A stretch of DNA of 64,000 nucleotides, from assembly GCA_035534295.1 (NCBI GenBank), contig DATLSE010000049.1, positions 1-64,000 of the forward strand, written 5' to 3'. Below are positions 24,498 through 31,873 of the stretch, piece by piece; the first letter of the stretch is position 1, and each line of letters starts with the position of its first letter. The position numbers and the translations under genes are program-made. Origin of the DNA: DATKQJ01 sp035534295. Lineage in GTDB: Bacteria > Chloroflexota > Dormibacteria > Dormibacterales > Dormibacteraceae. Under the pieces are notes generated by a model. The model had not been told where the DNA came from and did no database searches. It was given only the letters and a program-made list of their open reading frames with translations.

Positions 24498-24505
24498 GCT
24501 ATACC
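24498..24505. promoter_or_regulatory. Bidirectional promoter GCTATACC, overlapping -10 elements
   Basis: Minus-strand TATAGC (24503-24498) precedes the metallopeptidase GTG by 10 nt. Plus-strand TATACC (24500-24505) precedes the glucoamylase ATG by 11 nt. They share the central TATA. Both leaders would be only about 3-5 nt. Confidence 0.5.
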
Positions 24506-24516
24506 ATGTGCGGGAC

Positions 24517-26523
24517 ATGCCCCGCTCGCTGGTGATCGGCAACGGCAATATCCTGGTCGGCTACGAGTCCAGCTTTTCGGTCCGCGACCTCTACTGGCCT
24601 CACGTCGGGGACGCCAACCAGACCATGGGCAACGTGTGCCGCACCGGAGTCTGGGTGGATGGTCAGTTCGCCTGGTTTGGGGACGCCGATTGGGAGCGGG
24701 AGATTGGCTATCAGCCCGGCGGACTGGTGGCCAAAGCCCGGCTCACCAACCGCCGTCTGGGCGTGGTGCTGGAGCTCCGGGACTGGGTCGACATGGCTCG
24801 AGACTGGTTCTTTCGGAGCCTGGATGTGATCGCGTTGAAATCATTGAACGAGGTCCGGGTCTTCTTCCACTACGACTGGTATCTGGGCGGCTCCGACATC
24901 GGCAACACCGTGCTCTGGGAGCCGCGCCATCACGCCATCGTGGCCTACAAGGACTCCGCCTATTTTCTGCTCGGAGGGGAGGCCGCCGGGCGGCTCGGCC
25001 CCGACTCGTGGGCCACCGGCAAGAAGGGTGCGGACCGCGCGGGAACCTGGGTCGATGCCGAGGACGGGAGCCTGGGGCGCAACCCGATCGATCAGGGCTC
25101 GGTGGACTGCGTGATCGAGTTCGACCTGGGCGCAATCGGGGAGTCGGCCCAGGCAAGCCTGATCCACTGGGTCTGCATGGGACCGAGCCTGCACCAGGTC
25201 ACCCACTTCGGCCAGGACCTGATTCGAGAGCGTGGCGCCCAGAGCTACCTGAACCGCACCCAGCGCTACTGGGAGGTCTGGTCCGACAAGGGGCACGAGA
25301 CCCGGAGCCTGATCGAGCGCGAGTTGGGACCCGCGGCCCACGAACTCTATCGCCAGTGCGTTCTCATCTCGCGGGCCCACTGCGACCGGGGCGGAGGAGT
25401 CATCGCGGCCACCGACTATGACATCACCAAGTTCGCCCGCGACACCTATTCCTACGTCTGGCCCCGCGACGGCGCCCTGGTCGCCAATGCTCTGGACCGC
25501 GCGGGTCACGAGGACGTCACCCGGCGCTTCTTCGAGTTCTGCCGCTCGTGCCTCACCCCCGACGGCTTCCTGCTCCACAAATACACGCCCGCGGGCGTGC
25601 CGGGGAGCAGTTGGCATCCCTGGATCGACGCCCAGGGCGGGCGGGTGCTGCCCATCCAGGAGGACGAGACCGGGCTTGTCCTCTGGGCCCTATGGGAGCA
25701 TTTCCAGCTCCATCGAAACCTCGATTTCGTGGCCGATCTCTACTCCAGCCTGGTGCTGCCGGCCGGGCGCTGGTTGGCGGCGTACACCGATCCCAAGACC
25801 GGGCTGCCGCTTCCCTCGTGGGATCTGTGGGAGGAGCGCTGGGGCGTGCACGCGTTCACCGTGGGCGCGGTCTGGGCCGGCCTGGGCGCCGCCGCCAAGT
25901 TCGCGCAACTCTTCGCCGACCCCGACCTCGAGGCGCTTGCCGGAAGCGCCCAGAGCCGTCTTAAAGAGGCGGCCGACCTTCATCTCTACCGCCCCGAGCT
26001 GGGTCGCTTCGCGCGCCGCTTGACGGTGGAGGCCGACGGCAACCTGGGAGTGGATCCGGTCATCGACAGCGCCATCTACGGCCTCTGGCGGTTCGGCATG
26101 CTGGCGCCCGACGAACCCCGGCTCAAGGCCACCATGGTCGCAATCGGAGCCGAACTCGGCAACCGCGCGGCGGCCGCAGGGGTCGCTCGCTACAGCAATG
26201 ACTACTACTTCCAGGTCGAGCACGACCTCGCACTCGCGCCCGGCAACCCGTGGTTCATCTGCACCATGTGGATGGGCCAGTGGTATGCCGCCGTGGCGCG
26301 CGGGGCGGCCGATCTGGATCCCGTCCGCGCCACCATTCAATGGGTGCTGGATCACCAGATGCCGGGCGGGGTGCTCTCCGAGCAGGTCGATCCGCATACC
26401 GGAGCGCCGCTTTCGGTCTCTCCCTTGACCTGGAGTCAGGCCGAGTTCGTGGTCACCGTCGACGACTTTCTAAAGGCGTCGCGCTCGCTCCGCGCGAGGG
26501 GACCCAAGCCGCCCCCAACCTGA
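24517..26523 (+). CDS. Glycoside hydrolase family 15 (glucoamylase/trehalase-like)
   Basis: The 668-residue cytoplasmic protein has an N-terminal beta-sandwich (~1-270) and a C-terminal (alpha/alpha)6 barrel. Barrel motifs include YSYVWPRDGALVANAL, SWDLWEERWG with the likely general acid Glu, and LSEQVDPHTG with the general base Glu before PLTWSQAEFV. GH15 enzymes release glucose from alpha-glucans, or trehalose in some bacterial branches. No signal peptide is present, so the substrate is internal glycogen, trehalose or similar. Confidence 0.93.
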   Translation: MPRSLVIGNGNILVGYESSFSVRDLYWPHVGDANQTMGNVCRTGVWVDGQFAWFGDADWEREIGYQPGGLVAKARLTNRRLGVVLELRDWVDMARDWFFRSLDVIALKSLNEVRVFFHYDWYLGGSDIGNTVLWEPRHHAIVAYKDSAYFLLGGEAAGRLGPDSWATGKKGADRAGTWVDAEDGSLGRNPIDQGSVDCVIEFDLGAIGESAQASLIHWVCMGPSLHQVTHFGQDLIRERGAQSYLNRTQRYWEVWSDKGHETRSLIERELGPAAHELYRQCVLISRAHCDRGGGVIAATDYDITKFARDTYSYVWPRDGALVANALDRAGHEDVTRRFFEFCRSCLTPDGFLLHKYTPAGVPGSSWHPWIDAQGGRVLPIQEDETGLVLWALWEHFQLHRNLDFVADLYSSLVLPAGRWLAAYTDPKTGLPLPSWDLWEERWGVHAFTVGAVWAGLGAAAKFAQLFADPDLEALAGSAQSRLKEAADLHLYRPELGRFARRLTVEADGNLGVDPVIDSAIYGLWRFGMLAPDEPRLKATMVAIGAELGNRAAAAGVARYSNDYYFQVEHDLALAPGNPWFICTMWMGQWYAAVARGAADLDPVRATIQWVLDHQMPGGVLSEQVDPHTGAPLSVSPLTWSQAEFVVTVDDFLKASRSLRARGPKPPPT

Positions 26524-26541
26524 CCGCTTCCCATCGCCGGC

Positions 26542-26568
26542 GATGATGGGATCATCAAAAAACATAAT
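26542..26568 (+). promoter_or_regulatory. Palindrome GATGATgggATCATC overlapping a promoter (CATAAT)
   Basis: A perfect 6-bp inverted repeat (26542-26556) is followed by six A and a -10-like CATAAT (26563-26568). The palindrome occupies the expected -35/spacer region, which suggests an operator for the CMD gene downstream. The A-run follows the repeat on the plus strand, so it is not a plus-strand terminator. The ~75 nt leader ends in AAGGAG before ATG 26644. Confidence 0.45.
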
Positions 26569-26643
26569 TCGACACCATGGTCCCAGCGGCCTATGCTCGA
26601 GACCATCGAGCCCGCCCAGCGGGCGCCCACGCAAGGAGCCCCG

Positions 26644-27222
26644 ATGCCCGCCGCCACCCATGTTCCGAACGTCCCCCAGATCGCGGATGACGGTGTGACA
26701 GACCCCGAGCTGCGGCGCGTGATCAACGACGCCGCCGTCACCCTGAGCCCGCCCCAATCCTGGTACCGGACGATGGGCAACAACCCTGAGGTGGCGGTTG
26801 AGTTCGCGCGCTACTGGGACCTGCTCCACCGCGGCGGCACCGTCGAACACTCGATCAAGGAATTGGGCCGGCTCCAGATCGCCCAGATGATCGGGTGCGA
26901 GTTCTGCGCCCGGCAGACCTCGCCGCTGGCCGAGATCAGCGACGAGGAGAAGTTCAGCTGCGCCCTCCCGGAGTGGGACCATCCCGATCCCCGCACCCGC
27001 GCCGCCCTGCACTACGCCCGCACCCTGACCCTGGACGACGGTCGCGACGCAGAGGTCTACGCCGAACTCAAAGAGCACTTCTCGCCCGCGCAGATCATCG
27101 AGCTGTCGGCCTTTTTCTGCCTCACCGCAGGCGGCAATCGCATGGCCAAGAGTTGGGGTATCGAGGCCCACGCTGATACGTCGGCCATTCCCCAGGGCGC
27201 GATGTCCATCCATCGCAGCTGA
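26644..27222 (+). CDS. Carboxymuconolactone decarboxylase/AhpD-like protein
   Basis: The 192-residue helical protein has the CMD core, with KELGRLQIAQMIGCEFCARQ containing the CxxC, followed by ALHYARTLTLDDG and LSAFFCLTAGGNRMAKSWG. AhpD-type members use the Cys pair as a peroxide-reducing or disulfide relay; others are decarboxylases. The ATG follows AAGGAG with 5 nt spacing and fits better than the upstream in-frame start at 26593. It has its own leadered promoter with a palindrome. Confidence 0.82.
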   Translation: MPAATHVPNVPQIADDGVTDPELRRVINDAAVTLSPPQSWYRTMGNNPEVAVEFARYWDLLHRGGTVEHSIKELGRLQIAQMIGCEFCARQTSPLAEISDEEKFSCALPEWDHPDPRTRAALHYARTLTLDDGRDAEVYAELKEHFSPAQIIELSAFFCLTAGGNRMAKSWGIEAHADTSAIPQGAMSIHRS

Positions 27223-27247
27223 GCCGGCGGGGTCCTGCCGATCGCCC

Positions 27248-28885
27248 CTATAGAGGAATGTTCCCGTGCTTTCGCAGGGGCGGGTCGGCGCGCTTGTCCT
27301 GACACAGGAGCAGGGCGCGGATGAGCTCGCGGCGGGTGTCCTTGGGCTCGATGATGGCGTCCACGTAGCCCCGCTCAGCCGCCACGTAGGGGTTGGCGAA
27401 GCGAGCGGTGTACTCGGTGACCAGCTCGGCCCTTCGGCGGTCGGGATCGGGGGCTGCCGCCAGCTCCCGGCGGTAGACGATGTTGACGGCCGCCTCCGAG
27501 CCCATGACCGCGATCTCGGCCGAGGGCCAGGCGAGGTTCAGATCGGCGCCCATCTGCTTGGGCGCCATGACGCAGTAGGCGCCGCCGTAGTTCTTGCGCG
27601 TGATCACCGTCAGCTTGGGCACCGTCGCCTCGGCATAGGCGTAGAGCAGCTTGGCGCCGTGGCGAATGATCCCCTCGTGCTCCTGGGCCGTGCCGGGTAG
27701 GTACCCGGGGACGTCGACCAGGGACACGATGGCGATGCCGAAGGCGTCGCAGAAGCGGATGAACCGCGCCGCCTTGACCGAGGCCCGGATGTCGACCGCA
27801 CCGGCCAGCACCCGGGGCTGGTTACCCACCACCCCGACCACGTGTCCCCCGAGCCGGCCCAGGCCGACCACGATGTTGGGGGCGAAGAACGGCTGCACCT
27901 CGAGGAACTCGCCGTCGTCCAGCACCCGGGTGATGACATCGCGCATGTCGTAGGGCAGGTTGGGACTGTCGGGCACAAGGTTCTGGAGCTCGGGATCGGC
28001 CCGCGTGGGATCGTCCGCGGTGGCACGAAAGGGGGGCCGTTCAGAGTTGTTCTGAGGCAGGTAGGAGAGCAGACGGCGGACGCCGTCCCAGCAGTTCGGC
28101 TCGTCCTCCGCCAGGAAGTGCGCCACCCCGGAACGGGAGTTGTGGACGTCGCCGCCACCCAGTTCGTCGAAGGTCACCTCCTCGCCCGTGGTCACCTTCA
28201 CCACCTCGGGTCCGGTAATGAACATGTAGCCCTGATTGGCGACGATGAAGATGAAGTCGGTGATCGCGGGCGAGTAGACGGCGCCCCCGGTGCAGGGCCC
28301 GGCGATGATGCTGAGCTGAGGAATCACGCCCGAGGCGCGCACGTTGCGATAGAAGATGTCGGCGTATCCGGCCAGCGCCACCACCCCTTCCTGAATCCTG
28401 GCTCCGCCGGAGTCATTGATCCCGATGATGGGGATGCGGTTGCGCAGGGCCAGGTCTTGGACCTTGACGATCTTCTCCGCTGTGACCTCGCCCAGCGAAC
28501 CACCCAGGACCGAGGGGTCGTAGGAATAGAGCGCCACCTCGCGGCCCTGGATGGTGCCGAAGCCGACCACGACACCGTCTCCGGCCACCCGCCGCTCGCC
28601 CATCCCGAGCCCGGTGGCGCGGGCGGTGGCGAACATGTCGATCTCGGTGAAGCTGCCGGGGTCGACCAGGGCTTCGATTCGCTCCCGAGCGTCTGGCTTG
28701 CCCGCGACGCGCCGCCGCCGGGCGGCCTCGGTCTCCTGGTGCAGCACCTCGTAGCGGCGCTTGCGGAACTGGTTCAGGCGCTGCTCGGAGAGGGAGGCAG
28801 GCTCCAGCTGGGGGGCTTCGAGTCCGCTCACCGCTGGCGTTCGGCGCCGAACCGGGCTCATCCGACCGCGCTTGGGGGTCGCCAT
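27248..28885 (-). CDS. Acyl-CoA carboxylase carboxyltransferase (beta) subunit
   Basis: This 545-residue protein carries two crotonase-like carboxyltransferase domains, with GLGMGERRVAGDGVVVGFG, INDSGGARIQEGVVALAGY, GPCTGGAVYSPAITDFI, LVDVPGYLPGTAQEHEGI and TRKNYGGAYCVMAPKQ. It transfers CO2 from carboxybiotin to acetyl- or propionyl-CoA. The substrate-choosing Asp region cannot be assigned by eye. The biotin carrier/carboxylase subunit is not in the window; birA is. The ATG follows GGAGG by 8 nt. The next gene outward is a divergent LysR regulator. Confidence 0.94.
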   Translation of the reverse strand: MATPKRGRMSPVRRRTPAVSGLEAPQLEPASLSEQRLNQFRKRRYEVLHQETEAARRRRVAGKPDARERIEALVDPGSFTEIDMFATARATGLGMGERRVAGDGVVVGFGTIQGREVALYSYDPSVLGGSLGEVTAEKIVKVQDLALRNRIPIIGINDSGGARIQEGVVALAGYADIFYRNVRASGVIPQLSIIAGPCTGGAVYSPAITDFIFIVANQGYMFITGPEVVKVTTGEEVTFDELGGGDVHNSRSGVAHFLAEDEPNCWDGVRRLLSYLPQNNSERPPFRATADDPTRADPELQNLVPDSPNLPYDMRDVITRVLDDGEFLEVQPFFAPNIVVGLGRLGGHVVGVVGNQPRVLAGAVDIRASVKAARFIRFCDAFGIAIVSLVDVPGYLPGTAQEHEGIIRHGAKLLYAYAEATVPKLTVITRKNYGGAYCVMAPKQMGADLNLAWPSAEIAVMGSEAAVNIVYRRELAAAPDPDRRRAELVTEYTARFANPYVAAERGYVDAIIEPKDTRRELIRALLLCQDKRADPPLRKHGNIPL

Positions 28886-28967
28886 GCTCTAAGCCTCCGA
28901 GCTCCAGGTGCGGGGATGCCGGGGCATCTCCACGGCCGCCGCCGGAGCGATTCCAATCTCCATTAAG

Positions 28968-28984
28968 GGGGCTATCGTAGCCCC
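28968..28984 (+). promoter_or_regulatory. -10 (TATCGT) inside inverted repeat GGGGCTA-TCG-TAGCCCC, leaderless LysR gene
   Basis: The -10 TATCGT (28973-28978) is 6 nt before ATG 28985 and is centred in a perfect 7-bp inverted repeat that ends at the start codon. A regulator binding this repeat would block the promoter, so autoregulation is plausible. The repeat could also bind a factor acting on the divergent carboxyltransferase gene. Confidence 0.55.
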
Positions 28985-29896
28985 ATGACGGACGGTCCGA
29001 AGGTGGAGCGGCAGGTCACTTTCAACGAGCTGCGCACGTTCGTGGCGGTCGCCACACAGCTCAGCTTCAGCGTCGCCGCCCAGGATTTGGGACTGACTCA
29101 GCCCAGCGTCTCCTATCAGGTCAAGGAGCTTGAGAGCGCACTCGGCGTGGCGCTGCTCGATCGCGCTGGCAAGCGCGTCACCCTGACTGAGGCGGGCCGG
29201 GTGCTGCACGATTACGCGCGCCGCATCCTGAACTTGCTGGACGAGGCCACGCTGGCCATGGAACGGCTCCGCGGCATGGAGCGCGGCACCCTGAGGGTGG
29301 GAGCCAGCACCACCGTCGGCATCTACGTCATCCCGGCCGCGCTGGGGGCGTTCAAGCGCCTCCACCCGGACCTGGCGGTGTCGCTCAAGATCGGGAACCG
29401 CCAGCAGCTGGCGGAGCAGGTGCTCAGCGGAGCGATCGATCTCGCCGTCTACTCCGACCCCGCCCGTGACCCCGAGCTCGCCGTCTCCCCGTTCATGGAC
29501 GACGAACTGGTCCTGGTGGTTCCGGCCGACCACGCCTTGGCCGGCCGCCACCGCCTGCGCCTGGCCGACCTCCAAACTGAGTCGTTTCTAACCCGAGAGC
29601 TGGGCTCGGGGACCCGCGAGGCGGTCGAGGCGCTCGCCCGCTCGGCCGGGGTCCAGCTTGCCGTGGCCATGGAGCTGGGATCCAACAGCGCCATCAAACA
29701 GGCCGTGAAGGGGGGGCTGGGGGTGGCGGTCATCTCGCGCCATGCCCTCTCCTTGGAGCTGGCGCGGGGAGATCTGGTCGAGCTCGACGTGGCCGGATTC
29801 CCCATCCGGCGTCAGTGGAGCATCGTCCATCTCCGTCGGCGTCTGCTGCCGGCGGCGGTGGAGGGGTTCGTCGAGCATCTCCGCGCCGGGACCTGA
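28985..29896 (+). CDS. LysR-family transcriptional regulator
   Basis: The 303-residue protein has the N-terminal winged HTH (LRTFVAVATQLSFSVAAQDLGLTQPSVSYQ) shown here by its core AAQDLGLTQPSVSYQVKELE, a linker helix, and a periplasmic-binding-protein-like effector domain (GTLRVGASTTVGIYVIP onward). It resembles CysL/CbbR-type regulators in layout. The gene is divergent from the acyl-CoA carboxyltransferase gene, a common arrangement for a LysR regulator and its target. Its promoter is within a palindrome. Confidence 0.95.
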   Translation: MTDGPKVERQVTFNELRTFVAVATQLSFSVAAQDLGLTQPSVSYQVKELESALGVALLDRAGKRVTLTEAGRVLHDYARRILNLLDEATLAMERLRGMERGTLRVGASTTVGIYVIPAALGAFKRLHPDLAVSLKIGNRQQLAEQVLSGAIDLAVYSDPARDPELAVSPFMDDELVLVVPADHALAGRHRLRLADLQTESFLTRELGSGTREAVEALARSAGVQLAVAMELGSNSAIKQAVKGGLGVAVISRHALSLELARGDLVELDVAGFPIRRQWSIVHLRRRLLPAAVEGFVEHLRAGT

Positions 29897-29933
29897 GGCC
29901 GTCCAACCCGGGCTCGCCCGGCGCCTGGGTGCG

Positions 29934-31118
29934 GTGCTGGGCCGCCCCCAGCTGCTCTGGGCGCTGGCCGCCGTCTTCGGTTTTCGGGTACTGATCCTCT
30001 CCCTGCTCGCACCCGACCGCCCGGACGCTCGCAATGCCCTCGCCGCCGGACGCGCCCTGATCTTCGATCCCGGCCAGCTGTACAGCCGGGCCGCGGCCGA
30101 GCTGGCGCGGACCGGGTTCAATCCGCTTCCCGGCCAGGGCTGGCTCTATCCACCCTTCGCCGCCCTCCTGGCGGCCCCGTTCGCGCTCCTCCCGATCCAC
30201 CTGGGAGTGGTCTTCTTGACTCTGGCCGACGCGGTCTGCCTGCTGGTCGCGCTCTGGATGCTCGACCGCCACCTGCGCCTCCGGGGCCGGACTCGCGCCC
30301 TCTACTGGCTCCTCGCGGCCTATTTCCCGCCCCTTTTCGCCGAGCTCGACGCGGGCCAGGTGGGCGGCTTCCTGATCCTCCTCGCGGTGCTCTCGCTGGT
30401 GGTGGTGGAACGCCGGCCCAGGCTCGCCGGACTGGCCATCGGCGCGGCGGGGGCGATCAAGTTCTATCCCCTCCTCATGGCCCCACTGGGGGGACCCAGG
30501 CGCGTGTGGCTGGTGCTCAGCAGTGCGCTCTCGATGATCCTGTGGAGCGGACTCGGGCTGGCCCTGATCGGGCCTCGGCAGGGGCTGTTCTACGTCGGCC
30601 GGGTGCTTCTTCCCTCCCTTGGCTCACACCTCAACGATTGTTCGATCGACTCCGTGCGCACGCTCTGGGGCCGAGGCCTGGGAGGGCAGGCCGTGGCGCT
30701 TCCGGTCCGGGGCGGAATCGAGCTCCAGCGCCTGCCCTGGTCGATGCCCCTGGCGGCGCAGATCGGGAGCGATCTGAGCCTGATCGCAATCGTGATCGCC
30801 GCCGTCTGGGCCGCCAGGCGAAGTCGGTGGGACCCCGATTACAGTCTGGGTCTGGGCCTGGCGCTGGGCGCCCTCCTGCCGGGCGAGGTCAACCCCTATC
30901 AGTGGCTGGCTCTGCTCCCGGTCCTGTTGATGGTGGCGGTGGCGGCCGCCCGTCACTCACGCTGGATGGTGCTCACCGCCCTGCTCGTGGCACTCTTGGG
31001 ATACGCCCGCCAGCCCTGCGCCTTGCCGTTTCCCGACCTCTGGACGCTGGCGGGAGTGGCGATCTACGTCATCGTCATCTCGCAGCATCGACTGTTCGCC
31101 GATAGGAGGAAAACGTGA
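29934..31118 (+). CDS. Polytopic membrane glycosyltransferase-like protein (GT87/DUF2029 type)
   Basis: The 394-residue protein has about ten hydrophobic helices and loop motifs like its paralogue at 13576-14754: QLYSRAAAELARTGFNPLP, QGWLYPPFAALLAAPFALLP, ELDAGQVGGFLILLAVLSL and GAIKFYPLLMAPLGG. This fits membrane mannosyl/arabinosyl-type transferases using a polyprenyl donor. The GTG at 29934 is chosen because it starts just before the first helix; the frame is open further upstream inside the LysR gene. The stop overlaps the next start. Confidence 0.78.
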   Translation: MLGRPQLLWALAAVFGFRVLILSLLAPDRPDARNALAAGRALIFDPGQLYSRAAAELARTGFNPLPGQGWLYPPFAALLAAPFALLPIHLGVVFLTLADAVCLLVALWMLDRHLRLRGRTRALYWLLAAYFPPLFAELDAGQVGGFLILLAVLSLVVVERRPRLAGLAIGAAGAIKFYPLLMAPLGGPRRVWLVLSSALSMILWSGLGLALIGPRQGLFYVGRVLLPSLGSHLNDCSIDSVRTLWGRGLGGQAVALPVRGGIELQRLPWSMPLAAQIGSDLSLIAIVIAAVWAARRSRWDPDYSLGLGLALGALLPGEVNPYQWLALLPVLLMVAVAAARHSRWMVLTALLVALLGYARQPCALPFPDLWTLAGVAIYVIVISQHRLFADRRKT

Positions 31119-31828
31119 TGACCCTGAACCCTGATCTCAAATTCACCTGGCTCGGCCATGGGACCTGGCAGATCCGAAGCGCGGCGGGAAAAAAGGTGCT
31201 GATCGACCCCTGGGTGATGAACAACCCGGTCTGCCCTCCCGCGCTCAAGGAGGTGTCCGAGCTCGACCTCATGCTCATCACTCACGGCCACTTCGACCAC
31301 ATCTGGGACGCGGTCGAGATCGCACAGCGGACCCGGCCCCGGATCGTCTCCATATTCGAGATCGGACAGTTCCTGGCGTCGAAGGGCGTCGCCGGCGCGG
31401 GCGACCTGGCCATGAACAAGGGTGGCACCCAGATCGTGGATGGCATCAGGGTGACCATGGTTCACGCCGACCACAGTTGCGGGATTCGCGACGGCGACCA
31501 GATCCTCTACGGGGGAGAGGCCTGCGGATACGTGATCGAGTTTGAGAACGGGTTCACGGTCTACTTCGCCGGGGACACTGACGTCTTTGGGGACATGTCC
31601 CTGATCGCCAGCCTGGACCGGCTCGACGCGGCCTTCCTGCCCATCGGCGGTCACTTCACGATGGGGCCGCAGAGGGCGGCGCGAGCGGTCGAACTGCTGG
31701 GCGTCAAGACGGTGGTGCCGATGCACTTCGGCACCTTCCCCGCCCTGGCGGGCACCCCGGCCGAGCTCGCCAAACTGGTCGGCGAGCAGGTCCAGGTGCT
31801 CGACCCCAAGCCCGGTGACACCATCTGA
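31118..31828 (+). CDS. UPF0173 metal-dependent hydrolase (metallo-beta-lactamase fold)
   Basis: The protein (236 aa) starts FTWLGHGTWQI and has the metal motif ITHGHFDHIWDA (HxHxDH), then HADHSCG, YFAGDTDVFGDM and PMHFGTFPALAG, the pattern of the UPF0173/YtkL family. The physiological substrate is unknown. AGGAGG lies 8 nt before ATG 31118 and 5 nt before GTG 31115; either may serve. The start overlaps the preceding stop. Confidence 0.93.
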   Translation: MTLNPDLKFTWLGHGTWQIRSAAGKKVLIDPWVMNNPVCPPALKEVSELDLMLITHGHFDHIWDAVEIAQRTRPRIVSIFEIGQFLASKGVAGAGDLAMNKGGTQIVDGIRVTMVHADHSCGIRDGDQILYGGEACGYVIEFENGFTVYFAGDTDVFGDMSLIASLDRLDAAFLPIGGHFTMGPQRAARAVELLGVKTVVPMHFGTFPALAGTPAELAKLVGEQVQVLDPKPGDTI

Positions 31829-31873
31829 GCTGAGGCTCGCCCGGGGCCTCGCGGGCGTAAGGTGGAGGGGCCG

